64,000 nucleotides of DNA from Ligustrum vulgare (lineage: Eukaryota > Streptophyta > Magnoliopsida > Lamiales > Oleaceae): NCBI GenBank assembly GCA_963555705.1, contig OY743171.1, forward strand, positions 19,839,352-19,903,351, read 5' to 3'. Position numbers and translations under genes: made by a program. Below the pieces are notes generated by a model, which saw nothing but the letters and a program-made list of their open reading frames with translations, had not been told where the DNA came from and searched no databases. The stretch's first letter is position 1; each line of letters begins with the position of its first letter. This document shows positions 32,539 to 44,340 of this stretch, piece after piece.

Positions 32539-32760
32539 GTGAGTGCTAATGCAAACATGATGCTCATCTTTTCATGACTTTTCTGGCATGATTCTGTATC
32601 CTCTTCGTAAGTGATGTATATGACTTCTTGAATTAGTAGTGCATTCTCTCTGAGCTGAGTTGAGCCAACTGGGGTTCCTAGGTATGCCTACATTAAATGA
32701 GAAATTACATCTTCTATGTATAGCATTATCGATTGATTGAAACTGGTTTGGTATTTTGTA

Positions 32761-33035
32761 GATTGGGTTTAGATATGGCTCATTAGTCGAGGACTATTAT
32801 ACCGACTATCGACTTCATTGCGAGGGATGGAAGTCAGTATATTGTAATCCCGAAAGAGCTTCATTTTTGTGCGAAATGCCAATATCCCTTGATGATTCGC
32901 TGAACCAGATGTAGAGATGGGCCATAGGCCTCTTGGAGGCGTCTTTCTCCAAGCATAGTCCTTTGGTCTATGGTGTTCGGTTTCTTGGACCTTTAAAGGC
33001 TCGTTGCTATGCATTCATTTCAATTCCAGGGTTGT
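32761..33035 (+). pseudogene. Cellulose synthase-like (CslE/CslG type) exon fragment
   Basis: After an acceptor-like TTTTGTAG the frame reads IGFRYGSLVEDYYTDYRLHC and EGWKSVYCNPERASFLCEMP, then SLNQM, an in-frame stop, RWAIGLLEASFSKHSPLVYG. The ED motif (VEDY) and Q..RW motif region belong to the glycosyltransferase core, with the QxxRW glutamine followed by a methionine and a stop. It is a decayed single exon with no neighbours from the same gene. Confidence 0.8.
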
Positions 33036-33140
33036 AGAACAGGGTAGCCACATCTGAAATAAGTGTTGGTATCTCTCGAGATTGGACTTCTCTTTTCAAA
33101 GAGAAAGACATGTTCAGTTTAACCAGACAGATTGTTTTAT

Positions 33141-33146
<6 letters not shown>

Positions 33147-33178
<32 letters not shown>
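33147..33178. repeat. (CT)n microsatellite
   Basis: Sixteen or so CT units follow a short C run. The microsatellite lies inside an open frame (33110-33310) that is therefore unlikely to be a gene. Confidence 0.9.
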
Positions 33179-33179
<1 letters not shown>

Positions 33180-34779
33180 ATGAATGGAAGAGTGATAGAA
33201 TAAAGAAGATAGGGGGAAAAAACCAGAAATTTGATGAATTGTTTTTTGAGCTGGTTCTTAATGCTTATGATGCTTTGCCCATGTTCCGTGATATGAACTG
33301 TCCATCTTAATGGAAAAAGCTTCTGATTAATTTTCCTTTATCTATTGATTGACCTTGTCTCTTTTTCGTTTTATAGTTTCAAATTTCCATTGCCTAGCTT
33401 CCAAGAAATTGATTTCTACTGCAATTTTTTTTTATTTGTGGTCCATTTTTGTAGGCTTTCCACTGGTGGTTGTTACAAGCAGAAACATGGTTTGATAATT
33501 ACAGTTTTACTTCAAGAAAGCCCCTAAAAATGCCTACAAAAGAGCTATAGCATAATTAAAAGGAGACAGGAAAAATCTATGATTCAAACTTCCATTCTCT
33601 AAAAAATTGGCATCAGATCAAGCAAATTAAGGGTTGGTCCTTTGTGAAATTGTCGATAAAAATAGAGTATCAACCCTTCAGAAACTTCATCCATCCACCC
33701 AAAAATTATAACCCGTCGATTTAGTATTGATGAAAAAATCGCAAGGGCCTTGTGAGTATGGGTCGTCGATTTAGTGGTGGAGGTGACCAAAGTTCTTTGT
33801 GGTACCTTTCTGGAGGCGGAGAGGCTCCAATGAATCCTTCAGCAGCACCGAAGTTTCGGATAATGAGCCTTCTCCTAAGACATCTGTTACGGACAAGGCT
33901 CCTGCAGTCATGTAATAACACCACAACCAACACTTAGACAAACAACTACCTCAGAGTAGATAGAACTGTGGAAACTTTCTACACAGATCCTATACTTCTT
34001 GTTGTCCGACTTTATTCTTAGAGATAACATTCTTTGCACGTAAAATCTAGAGGATATTGCTCGATTTCATAAGAAGAGGTTTCTTTTGATTTTGAAGATT
34101 ATTCACAGATATTTGAATTGGGTTCCACTGAAACTTATGCAGCAAAGAAGTCCACATTAGCTAATGAAACTTCATAGTGCAACCTAGAGGATGAACTTTT
34201 GATTCATTTTGACAAATGTAGGATTTGTTTATGGTGGTATTATGGTATCATGTCTTGGAGATAAAGATGGAAATGCCGAAGGAAATGAATTTCTTCTTCT
34301 GGATTCCGATTTTAATGTGAAGGGAATGTAATAATTTGATACAGAAGAAGACCAGTTTTGATCTTTAAAATTGATTAAGGAGTCTTCAAAGATCTTATTG
34401 GTTGTCTCATCACATAAGTGAAGAAATAACTGAAAGTATTGCTTTCCAAATAACCAATTGGTCATTATGTCTCAACATCATTACCATTTTTTTCTTTTCT
34501 CAGTTTTGATTGCATATTTTGCATTTTCATTTCATTTCATTTCATTTCTTTTCGTATCCTGTTATTTACTTCTATGTGAATGCCCATTATGTGAATTTTT
34601 TCCAATTCTTAGGTTTCAGTACATTAATTTTTGTCAACGGTAATATGTTTGTACATCGCAGGATGCGTGAAACTAGTTTAGTGTAAAGTGATAATTTAGT
34701 ATAAAATCTAGCATATATGGGTTGGAAATGCTCTAAGAAATGTCATTTTTATCTTAAAATTATATTATTACTTTATTTG

Positions 34780-35000
34780 ATCTCACAACATAAAATTCTT
34801 CACTCCGCCCCATGTTCTCTTTAGCAACCCAACGCAGGTGTTCGATAACCATTAAAAAATGATTTATAAATCATACAATTTTTCAAATAACTTTTTAACC
34901 ATACATATTTTCTCTCTTCAATTTTTAACCATTATTTGTTATTTCAAAATCATATATAATTTAGTTTATAAAATAAATAAGATCCACTAATTCATACTTC
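34780..35000. repeat. MITE-like AT-rich repeat
   Basis: It contains the recurring signature TTTTTAACCATACATATTTTCTCTC with flanking 'GATTTATAAATCATACAATTTTTCAAAT'-type sequence, seen also at 52500-52620, 54840-54920 (inverted) and 57976-58135. It is non-coding. Confidence 0.4.
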
Positions 35001-35199
35001 TCTAGAACCCACCCACCGACACGACTGATTCCCACTGACAGGACTGATTTATATTATTGAAACGACTGCATAATAATAATATAATAAATAAGATCCACTA
35101 ATTCAATTATTAAAAGGATCAAGGCAACGCCCTAGTAATTAGGAAGGCATTTTTTAGTCCGATCTAATACTTGATGATCATGACCAAGAACTTCTCAAG

Positions 35200-35740
35200 T
35201 CAATCTGCTCTGCTAGTGTTGCTGTCATTGTTTGAACACCCTTTAACTGGATATTTGAGTGCATTGAGTTCAATTTTACGAAGGGCAGCTCTGCCCAGAT
35301 CAATTCCACAAATATCAGAGAGCCTGATCAGGTAAAGCAATACATCAGAAAGTTCTTCACCCAGATGAACCTTTTCTTCTTCTTTCCAATCTGGCAGTCC
35401 TTTTGGAACCTCCCCTTTCCACTGAAATATCTCTGAAAGTTCACCAACTTCTCCAACCTGCACAAAATTGTAAATCAAAATGAAAGAAGAAATAAATTTA
35501 AATTATTGTATTTAAATAATGTCCTTAACAATGAGCTTGACAAAAGATCTCACATGTGAAGTGTGGGATCCACACGTGTGACAACTTTTGAGAGTAGACT
35601 GAATAAATTTATAAAAGAAATTTTTTTACCATAGCCAAAAGAAGGTTTCTGGGGCTGTGATATTTCTCCCAGTCTCTTTCCTTTGCAAACTCATCCATTT
35701 TTCTCTTGAGAAGATCAAGGGTCACACTCTCTCCACTCAT
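35200..35740 (-). CDS. dCTP pyrophosphatase 1-like protein (MazG-type), two exons
   Basis: Exon 1 (35740-35630, 37 codons, starts MSGESVTLDLLKRKM) is spliced at GT (35629-35628) to exon 2 (35457-35200) after acceptor CAG (35460-35458), giving 122 residues. The family hydrolyses dCTP and modified dCTP to the monophosphate and so cleans the nucleotide pool. The all-alpha MazG/DCTPP1 fold is shown by FAKERDWEKYHSPRNLLLAM, the metal-binding GEVGELSEIFQW (EExxE type, here E-V-G-E-L-x-E) and EELSDVLLYLIRLSD. The frame is open through the splice junction and the length is right for a plant homologue. It is the only apparently intact single-copy gene of the window and sits between transposon blocks. 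Confidence 0.9.
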
Positions 35741-35936
35741 CTTTTACTTACTCAAGAAACAAGAAAAATTAAACCCACAAACAGTAAAAACCAAGGAATT
35801 GGAAAGAATAACAAAAATAATTACTTTGTATTCGGCTTCTTTGGATTTACAAAGTGCTGGATTGGTTTGGCATTTAAAGGAGAAGAAAATAAAAGAGGTG
35901 GTCCACAGTGGGGTGGGGATTGCACGGATTTTGATT

Positions 35937-35943
35937 ATATATC
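35937..35943 (-). promoter_or_regulatory. Probable TATA box of the dCTP pyrophosphatase gene
   Basis: The minus strand reads GATATATAAT about 200 bp upstream of the start codon. Initiation would be expected near 35905, giving a 5' leader of about 165 bases. No other TATA-like sequence stands closer in this orientation. Confidence 0.4.
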
Positions 35944-36059
35944 AATAATCAAATATACACCAGATTATTATCATCTAAATCTGGTTGATAATTACGCCTC
36001 AATTTTGTTTATAAATTTTGTTCCTGGGAATTGAACTTGACACGTCAGCAAATCTTAGA

Positions 36060-39000
36060 CAATTTTTTTTTTTTAAAAAAATAAAAAATTTATGCCCTCC
36101 ATTTTTATTTTTTTTTTTAAAAATGGGCCAATAAAATATTATCATATTAATATTTATAAATAATGGTTTATAAATTATTTATCAAACAGATGCTCCAATT
36201 AGGCTGAATTCTTCCCGTGAAGGTGGCCAATTTTTGGAAATCTAACACACTATAAATGTGTCAAAAATCGGTTTATTTTTATTGGGAAAAATTATAATGA
36301 CATTAATGAATTTCGCGGAATGTGTGAATACCATTAACTTCATGGATACTAAGCATTAATCTAGTAGTCCAATTTATGTATTTAACCTTCCATTTAGTAA
36401 ATTTGTTTATAAACAATAAAAATTAGACAAATATTTTTTAAGCACACACATTTCTCCAAATCACTTTTTAACTTAAGAATGACAATGGAGCTTGAAATCT
36501 CCATACCCGATGGGTACTTGACCAGAACAGAGCAAGAAATCCTCTACAAAGGTAAGTATTGAATGAGGATGAAGATGAAAAGGTATTCCAAAATTAGGGA
36601 GGGGATGACGATCTCCGCCCAGACTCATCCCCGATTAACAAGTCTAATTAAAAAAACTCAAACAAATTAATTAAAAGCATCATAAACCTAAAGACAATAT
36701 ATTATGCTCAATTACTAATATCAAAGGTCAAATATTTCATTTCAAATCAAATATCACGTTTCATTTGAAATTATAATTGTATTATCATATTCTCGTGTCT
36801 AAGTTATTTTTCATTTCTTAGACATGAGCATTGTCACCTATTACAAGGAATTCTAATTCACTTTTTTTATAAATATTGGACTTTATTCTACTCAACATTT
36901 ATAAGCTCTCCTATATGAATTGTATATTTTAGGATTAGATGATATGGAATTAAGACATGAATAATAGAGAAGAACTATGGACTTATATTATAAACACTGT
37001 GGATGATCTTAATTTGGTGGAATATGTTAATTCAATTTTAGCTAAGTAGATATATAAAAAAGAATATATTATAAATTCATAGATTAGCTGCTTTGAACAA
37101 GAGCTAGTATTTCATCCATGCGATGCACCAGATTTCTATCCATCATAATAATTTCGATAGAAATTTATGGAAATATTTTAATTATACTATCATATAAAAA
37201 AAAAAGTAGAAATAACATTTTATTAAAAAAATGTTATCGAATTTAAAACTTTAAAAATGACGAAACTAATAATAAAAATAGAAAAAGAAACAATATCCAA
37301 GTGTACCACACATCTTAAAATTTGACACTAAATTAGATTTTTGTATTAAATTTGTATTGTGTCGACAAAAACATAGGCACCAAAAGGAGGCTTAATAATA
37401 ATAAAATATATTTCAGAAAATAATATAAATTATAATAATAAGGATAATAAATGAAAAAAGAAGTTAATGATTAAAACATAATTATAATATTGAAAGTTAT
37501 ACATACGATTTTTTCAAATATAGTTCAACATGCAAGAGTAATTACCCCGAACTCTTGTTAATGGTCATGACATATGACGCAATCAAATGAAATTGTTAAT
37601 GACAATGGAAAAATCAAATTTTTAGTTAATTTGATTTTGAATAACATTTCATTACAAAATTTTACCGAAGTTGAAACTTTAAAAAACATAAAACTAATCA
37701 AAATAGGAAAATAAACAATTCTCCAACATACCATGCCTCTAAAAGTTTTATATTTAATTACATTTTTTGTATTAAATTATTTTCCTTTTATTTACTGTTT
37801 TCACTAAAAAAATTTCGACCTCATCACCAATTTTTATTTTAATGTATTTTAATTAACTTTTGACTAAGTATTTTTTTTTAATGTATTGTTTACATATATT
37901 TTATTCAAACATTCAATATATTTATTAATTAATATTTTTCTCAAAGTATATTAATATTATTATTTTCATTTCTAACTAGAATAAATATATTTTTTTCACA
38001 AAAATAATATTTTTGTTTATAAAAAAAAACATAGCGGTGGAACAGATCCTAATTTATTAAAAATAGTTAATGATAATAATATATATTTCAAAAAATATAA
38101 TCTATAATATTAAGAATAATAAATAATTTTAATTTTTAATAATTAAAACATAATTTTAATATTGATAGTTACACATGAGGTTTTTTTCTAATACGGTCCA
38201 GCATGCGAGTGATAGCCCCTTAAAAGTAAAAAAATAATCATTGTAACTATAATCAAAATATACAAATATCAATTGCAACATATTATTACAACTTTGTTTC
38301 ACGTGTGTTTGATCCCTTTTAAAATTCATATTTGGTATCCATTATTCAAAAACTCATTTTCAACCACAAATCTCATCAATAAAATAATTTATACATAAAC
38401 TCAAAAAGATTCTCTACTGAATAACCACATACTCTCAAAAAATTTACTATTATCAACTACATTATATTTGAAATAATGGTCTCATTATAGTATATCATGT
38501 TTGATATAATACTATATGGAAAATTTACTCAAATATTTCTATTCGCATAATTACTTTAACTAAGTTTATGTTCTTTAACGCAATTATTTCAATTTATAAA
38601 TATTACACAATTACATATGATTTATGATATTAAGAACAACAAATAAATAAAATACATAACTAAATTATAATTTTAATACTGATAGTTATAAATATTGACT
38701 GAACAATAACATCATATTATTAACGATTTTTTTCCCGTGTATTTGATACTCTTTAAAATCCATGTTTGACACTCATTTTCAACCACACTCTATCAATAAA
38801 ATAATCAATACATAAACTCAAAACGATTTTTTACTATTCAACAACACTGTCCAAAAATTTACTATTACAAACCACATTACATTTGAAATAATGTGTCTCA
38901 TTATGGTATATCATGTTTGATGTAATAGCATATAAAAAATTACTCAAATATTTATATTCTAGTTTAAAAATCGCGTGTATAATTGTGTTTCTCAAGAAAT

Positions 39001-39172
39001 ACCAAACAGATGTACTGATATATTGCACATTCGGAAAATTATCACATCTTTTGTCTTGGTATCTATCAGAGTTTTATAAGATATTAATTTAAAAATGAAA
39101 CAATGTTAGCATTTGTCAGCACATGTCTTTGTTTCAACTTTGCCCCGTTTGATTCTTATTGTAAACTAATTA

Positions 39173-39214
<42 letters not shown>

Positions 39215-40054
39215 GACCAAGCTTTTATCAAGAAAATAATATTACATGTAAATCTAAAAAGTATTTTCTATTTTTTAACCACACATTATTTATAAAATTC
39301 ATTATTCATTTCAAATAAACTATTTATAAACAACATTTGTAAAATTTTAATGTTTATACATAATCTACACAAACACAAAATAAATAAAAAATATTATTAT
39401 ATTACAATAAATATTAAGATTTTACAAATAATATAACTAATTCATTTAATATTACCGCTAACAATAAAAAATTGATGTTAACTATAATAAAAAATATACA
39501 AATAACAATAACAACATATTATTAGTGCTTTATTTCACGTGTACTTGATATTCTTTAAAGTCCTTGTTTGGTACTCATTATTCAAAATCTCATTTTTTAT
39601 ATTTGCGTTATTATTAATTACTTTAACTAAGCCTATATTATTTAACGCAATTATTATAATTTATAAATCAATTTATAAATTTTACTACTTTTTCGGGACA
39701 TGTTTTGTCCTTTCAAAAACATATTAACTTTTGTCTCTTATATTTAACCACACATTTATCAATAAAAATTTTTTATACATAAATCCATAAAATATTTTAT
39801 ACTTTTAACCACACATTATCCTGAAATCACTATTCAAAAATTTATTTCCTCAGACAAATTCTTTAAAATCAACATCAAACAGGGGCATCGTGTAGAAAGT
39901 TTATTCAAATATATATTATAGTAATTACTTTAATTATATTTTGTTTGTTAACGCAATCATTAAAATTCATTTCAAATAAACTATTTATAAACAACATTTG
40001 TAAAATTTTAATGTTTATACATAATCAACACAAATAAAAAATGCATAAAAAATA
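36060..40054. other. AT-rich intergenic DNA with internal duplications, no gene
   Basis: There are long A/T stretches. A duplicated segment of about 230 bp (38300-38540 and 38700-38930, ...GATATTCTTTAAAATCC, CATTATAGTATATCATGTTTGAT) and related pieces at 39300-39420, 39530-39600 and 39960-40050 are visible. The family reappears at 51715-52260, on the other side of the Mutator-like element. At 37085-37125 the minus strand shows GGTGCATCGCATGG, ten bases, CTAG, a possible old Helitron end. No open frame here looks coding. Confidence 0.5.
39174..39212. repeat. (TC)n microsatellite
   Basis: About 19 uninterrupted TC units lie within AT-rich DNA and inflate a spurious open frame at 39103-39318. 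Confidence 0.9.
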
Positions 40055-40063
40055 TTATCATAT

Positions 40064-40415
40064 AAGTAATTGGCGCAAAACGTCCATACCTTTGGATACT
40101 CTTGTACAGTTCAACCTTATCTTTCATTTTTTGACAATTTCATCCTCATATTTACGTTTCTGTGCCAAAAACATCCCTGTCGTCAGATTACATCCAAATT
40201 TCCGTTAATTGACTCATAAATTATTCATTAACCATTTTGATAAAGGACAAAAAAGACATTTTGTATTATCACATTTAAAATTACGTAAAAGAAAATGAGA
40301 AAGAAAATATAAATAAAAAAAATTTAAAAAAATATTCTTCTTCCCCAACAACACACCACATCTCAGCTCCAACCCCAAAACCACAGCAATCACCACTCCA
40401 ACGGTCCAACCCAAC
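40064..40415 (+). repeat. Left terminal inverted repeat of the MULE
   Basis: It is complementary to 51375-51705 over about 340 bp, with many substitutions (roughly three quarters identical by eye), so the insertion is old. An open minus-strand frame at 40214-40510 is not supported. Confidence 0.8.
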
Positions 40416-40485
40416 AAATTCAATCCCACCGGAAAAGAGCTTTTGACGTCAAAGCGATGTTGAAACTGGAAAGGAACCAACCAAG

Positions 40486-40608
40486 AAACTCTTTGCAGCT
40501 GCTCCTCCATTTAATCCATCCACATTTCCAGCGTTCGGCTCTCTTCCTGTGCCTGGCCATACTGAGCAAGGAGGAATATTACCTCACCATATGAGTATTA
40601 CTCCAATG
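40486..40608 (+). pseudogene. Captured coding fragment, similar to the C-terminal region of TSS/REC-type CLU proteins
   Basis: One frame is open: KLFAAAPPFNPSTFPAFGS and then LPVPGHTEQGGILPHHMSITPM. The Pro-rich SAAAPFNPS...FGSVPVPG...GGILPPP composition resembles the C-terminal part of plant clustered-mitochondria-like proteins as I recall them. Its place just inside the MULE TIR fits Pack-MULE capture. The identification is tentative. Confidence 0.4.
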
Positions 40609-40736
40609 ATTGCTGTTATCTATTCAAAGTGCACTGACTCGTGAGATTGAATATAAATAACATTGCTACTGAATCTTTTCAGGCTGCTATAATGCTGTCA
40701 TCAAGAGTAGAAAAATTGCCTACATTATTTAAAATG

Positions 40737-40863
40737 CAACCAAAAATTGGCACCCAATTGTTTCTCTTGGTATTGTATCTATTAGAAATTAAATGAATTT
40801 TTGGTGCCTACCTCCCACTTTCCAACGCAACCAAAAATTGGCACCCAAATGTTTGTCTCTATC
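40737..40863 (+). repeat. Tandem duplication split by element C
   Basis: A unit of about 100 bp (CAACCAAAAATTGGCACCCAA ... CCCACTTTCCA) is repeated. The second copy starts at 40829, breaks off at TCTCTATC (40863) and resumes at 47040 with GTATCTTGGTATTG. Element C inserted in the second copy. Confidence 0.65.
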
Positions 40864-40864
40864 G

Positions 40865-41037
40865 TAAAACAATAGAGAATATAGAGAGAATAAGAGAGAA
40901 CTTCTCATTAGGAATTTTTCTAATGAATTGAAATGGTTCCTATTTATAGGAGGGAACAATGGCACAATCATAATATATAAAGTTTACAGGGGTATAATGG
41001 TAATGTCATTCACATATTTATATATATATTTATAACA
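40865..41037 (-). repeat. 3' LTR of element C
   Basis: It is about 173 bp. It contains CCTATAAATAGG (40940-40951 region), a TATA box on the element's sense strand, and AT-rich TATATATATAAATATG at its start. It is very similar to 46878-47039 but has an extra AGAGAATAT-type insertion. Confidence 0.8.
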
Positions 41038-41068
41038 CTCCCCCTTGAATGACATATTACTCAATTGT

Positions 41069-41680
41069 CTGCCTCGTTAAAACCTTGCTAAGAAAACCTA
41101 GTGGGATAAAACTTGAGCGAAGGAAAAAGAGTACAGAAGCTCCCCCTGATGTTGGCCATGGTAAATCATTGAGTCTAACGTTCGAGTAGAACAAATCATG
41201 TACTGAATCTTGAAGTTCTGAAGTGCTGCCTCATTAAAACCTTGTCAGGAAAACCTAGTAGGACAAAATCTGGACGAAGGAAAAAGAGTACAACATGATT
41301 CTCCCCCTGAAGTGTGTAATCAAGTATTCATGAACCTTTTGAATAATGATATCATCTTTCGTCTGGAATATGTATATATGAAAATCTTCTTGTGTGTAGT
41401 CGATATCATAACATTCTTCATAAGATGTGTATGATTTTCTTCATTTGTTGATATCATTCCAGTATAACAATGTGTTTCTGAATTATAGCTTGTTGATAGC
41501 TATGATGATGCCTCAAAAACTTTGCTAGGAAAACCCTGTGGGACAAAACCTCAGCGAAGGGAAAAAGAGTACATTATTCTCATTAATTTTCATCAATACG
41601 TCTCAACTGTTGCCTCATTAAAAACCTTGCTAGGAAAACCCTGTGGGACAAAACCTCAGCTAAGGGAAAAAGAGTGCAAC
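41069..41680 (-). repeat. Four copies of an about 60-bp CCTTGCTAGGAAAACC repeat
   Basis: Units at about 41069, 41228, 41509 and 41611 read (plus strand) GCCTCATTAAAACCTTGC, then AGGAAAACC.TGTGGGACAAAACCT, then GAAGGGAAAAAGAGTAC. Their spacing is irregular. The sequence is familiar from 3' regions of plant retroelements. It gives rise to the spurious frame 41522-41785. Confidence 0.6.
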
Positions 41681-41848
41681 GCGTATTTATTCCTTTTCAT
41701 GGAATATCACAAGTATATTGATGCAATCTCGTATCTTTTCATCAAACATATCATTCATGATGAGCTTTATATAAATCGTTCATAGCTCATTTATGATATC
41801 ATAACATGCTATATTAAGTAATGTTGTACTAATTTATCGATTGCATCT

Positions 41849-43243
41849 TTCACTTCTGGTGAATAATCAAATTTAGAATTCACTTTTGGTGAATAATCAA
41901 ATCTAGAATTCACTTCTGGTGAATAATAAAATCTAGAATTCACTTCTGGTGAATAATTAAACATGTTCATTTTCATATTCACTTCTAGTGAATAATCAAT
42001 TTCCCAGATGTCATAAATAGTACACTCCAATTTTACTTTCAACATATTATATCATGGAGTCATTTGTATCATTCTATAGTGATACTAATCTGGGCATATT
42101 GAATCTTTCAATGATTTATACATGTATGTTCTTGCACTTTATAAACTGCAATTTCTAATTTGCAGGAGCATAATTAATCATTGAAATAGATATCAATTTC
42201 GACATATAATCTACAATCATTTACTTGAAATCCCAACGTACCGCGATCAACTGGTACATCAAAGAATACTCTCAAGTACCGAGATGAGAATCATACATTT
42301 TGATCTCACTCGTTGGTATATCAAAGAGCTCAAGCTAGTGATTTAGACTATAGTCTATCCACCATATGTCATGCCAATTCAATGAAAAATTTTGCGCGCA
42401 ACAAGTCGTCTTTTACGAATGTGTAATATTTTTCATTTGTACATATAATTACTGGCTTTACACATTTAAACATCTGGACTTCAGGTCCTTGAACAATAAT
42501 CCCTACATTTGGGTTATATACTTGGCCAAAGTATTATAATTTCATCAACCTCATTTTCATAAGAGGGTATGCAGTTGACTTATTTATCGATTTCATCTCA
42601 ATATAACATAGAGAGATCTCTTTATATGTTCTATCATCAGGTACCTGAATATCTCATCATTTAACTATGTCCCTTTTACTCACTATGAGTATTTAGCCTC
42701 AAAGGGATCATTTCAATCATTCAAGAGATATTTATTTTTAGAATCGATAGTCATTATGCTTCAGGCGTAATTACGCTTCAGGCGTGTTTTCCCCATAATG
42801 TTCACAAATATTATCAATAGGCTAAAATGCCATAACACATGTCATTCTTTTAGGGATATAATCTCAATCATATATCTAAGTGCACTTTGGTGGATTGTAT
42901 ACATATCGCACTTTTACAAATCATAAAGTTTCTTGAGCTAATCCCTGTTTGACATAGAATATTGTTGTATGATAAACAATTTATGAATAAGTTATTCTCA
43001 TAGAAAATAATTTGAAACTTTTGATAATCTAACCGTTTATTATAGAACTTCTGGTTCAATACGGTTTTATTTCATTTCTATGTATGAATATTTGATTCAA
43101 TACAATATCGCTAAACTTCTGGTTCAATAGAATGTATATTTCATTTATGAGCTTCTGATTCATACTATATACATATTTCACTTGTACGTATGAACTTCTG
43201 GTTCAGCAATATATTTCTCTTGTACGTATGAACTTCTGGTTCA
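41849..43243. repeat. Array of hairpins with a common TTCTG/TTCAG loop, left part
   Basis: Short perfect stems surround the same five-base loop. ATTCAC-TTCTG-GTGAAT occurs at 41849 (five-pair stem), 41908 and 41938, with loop variants at 41878 (TTTTG) and 41977 (TTCTA). GGAC-TTCAG-GTCC is at 42476, TATGC-TTCAG-GCGTA at 42755, ACGC-TTCAG-GCGT at 42773, and GAAC-TTCTG-GTTC at 43045. TATGAG-C-TTCTGA-TTCATA is at 43146, and TGAAC-TTCTG-GTTCA at 43191 and 43229. At 43031-43066 the hairpin is enclosed by a second stem AACCGT/ACGGTT. The stems differ in sequence yet always pair, which argues for RNA or DNA structure. No function is known to me. Confidence 0.7.
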
Positions 43244-43463
43244 ATATAGTATTCATTTTATTAGTACGTATTTCTGTATAGTTTAAATCAGTATACCTTT
43301 ATTACTATTATTATACCGAAAAATATCAGTACCAAAATCCAAGAAAATATTTCATATCTCAAATCTTATCATCAAATCTTCCTTTTGAGAAAGTTAACAG
43401 CGCAATAAATCTTGTTCCCACTTTTCATTATTCTATTCCATGCTTTCTTGCTGGAATTAATAT

Positions 43464-43501
43464 CACGTGGATCCGCTCAACTCTTTTATGCCTTTAAATA
43501 G
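43464..43501 (+). promoter_or_regulatory. Promoter elements before the NABP-like gene, copy 2
   Basis: CTTTAAATA (43492-43500) lies about 40 bp before the ATG, as in copy 1. A G-box-like CACGTG stands at 43464-43469; copy 1 has CACGCG at the same place. About 200 bp upstream are also alignable to copy 1. Confidence 0.4.
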
Positions 43502-43534
43502 ATCTTTTTGGAAAGAAGGTTAGATCCATAAAAA

Positions 43535-44079
43535 ATGGATATCATACTTTCAAATATTTGCAAATATTATTCCAATCTTCCAGTAAATGATTTGAGAAAA
43601 ATTTATCGTATTAGGCTCGAAAGATTGAGGTTGCTGATGGATCATGGCATACCAGAAGATGTTCGCTGGTTGATCGAAGCAAAAGTTCGATTAGCTGGTG
43701 AATTACCAGATTCATTTTCTAAGCACAAGCCTGACTTAGGTAAGAGTACTTTTGCAAAGAAGCGAAGAGCAAAAAGGCTTAACGGTTGTTACAAATGTGC
43801 TCGTTGGACATGTGATACTCGTTGCAAATCAGTAGGATATTCTTCTAGAAATCGGGATGATAAAATCGGTTTCATTAAGGGTGGATGAGTAAGGATTCAT
43901 TGAATGATATCCGATTGACTCTTGAGACGCACCCAAGTGGGTATGTGCAACGTGAAATCCTTTCCTTATATGCTCAATTTAACAAGGATAAAAATCGTTA
44001 TAGTCTCAAAAATATAGTAGCAAAAGATCCTGTTTTCCAGGCTGTTATAAACAATGATGTTTTGGCTATTCAACATTGA
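43535..44079 (+). pseudogene. NABP-like basic cysteine-cluster protein, copy 2, one frameshift
   Basis: The product is about 80% identical by eye to copy 1 up to residue 117, including GKSTFAKKRRAKRLN and the cluster GCYKCARWTCDTRC. A one-base deletion near 43886, compared with copy 1, shifts the frame after FIKGG. The rest continues in the next frame (SKDSLNDIRLTLETHPSGY, to 44079) with a divergent last ten residues. Differences from copy 1 are concentrated outside the basic and cysteine segments, which suggests past selection on the protein. Confidence 0.6.
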
Positions 44080-44172
44080 TACAAGGTAAATTTTTTGATA
44101 TATATGCACATATAAAATATTTTTCTGTTTCTTTTCACGAGTTTTGATAAAGGCTGGTTAAAAATATTAAAT

Positions 44173-44186
44173 CACCGAAAGGTGAG
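44173..44186 (+). other. GAAA-loop hairpin between the module genes, copy 2
   Basis: TCACC-GAAA-GGTGA is at the same position as in copy 1 (23403-23418). Confidence 0.5.
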
Positions 44187-44340
44187 TATGGTGATTTTGT
44201 CAAAAGTAAATCTTCACTTTTTCGAAAGACGAGCAGTAAATAGTGAAGTTTTTCAAGTTTAAAAAGCCAATGATTTTCACAGTTTATGCATCCCAAAATA
44301 TCATTTTCTCATAAGTTTTTCCTTCCTTATTCTCTCAAAG

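Larger units (their letters stand above)
31018..34666 (+). mobile_element. Insert of several captured gene fragments, Helitron-like right end
   Basis: This block interrupts the right arm of the Harbinger element. It contains fragments of at least three unrelated genes in both orientations (carboxylesterase, an unidentified exon, cellulose synthase-like). At its right end, CGCA-GGA-TGCG, then TGAAA and CTAG followed by T near 34650-34666, is a typical Helitron 3' terminus. No convincing TC 5' end was found, so the class is a proposal. Short coding-like stretches at 33750-33930 and 34090-34175 (DFEDYSQIFELGSTETYAAK) may be further captured pieces. Confidence 0.35.
14814..34733. mobile_element. 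PIF/Harbinger transposon, split by later insertions
   Basis: Two diverged Harbinger genes face away from each other: an ORF1 relic on the minus strand (15353-16280) and a transposase relic on the plus strand (28349-30463). The likely outer ends are GGGAAACTCCAAC at 14814 after TTA, and GTTGGAAATGCTC ending at 34733 before TAA. They form an imperfect inverted repeat of the usual 'GGSCATCTCCAAC' Harbinger type. The 20-kb span is due to a Helitron-like element, LTR element B, a small hAT and a 3.6-kb block of gene fragments. The right border is less certain than the left. Confidence 0.5.

Noticed and set aside
35657..36034. 125-residue plus-strand frame opposite dCTP pyrophosphatase exon 1
   Set aside because: It is antisense to a clear exon and its 5' leader, with no domain of its own.
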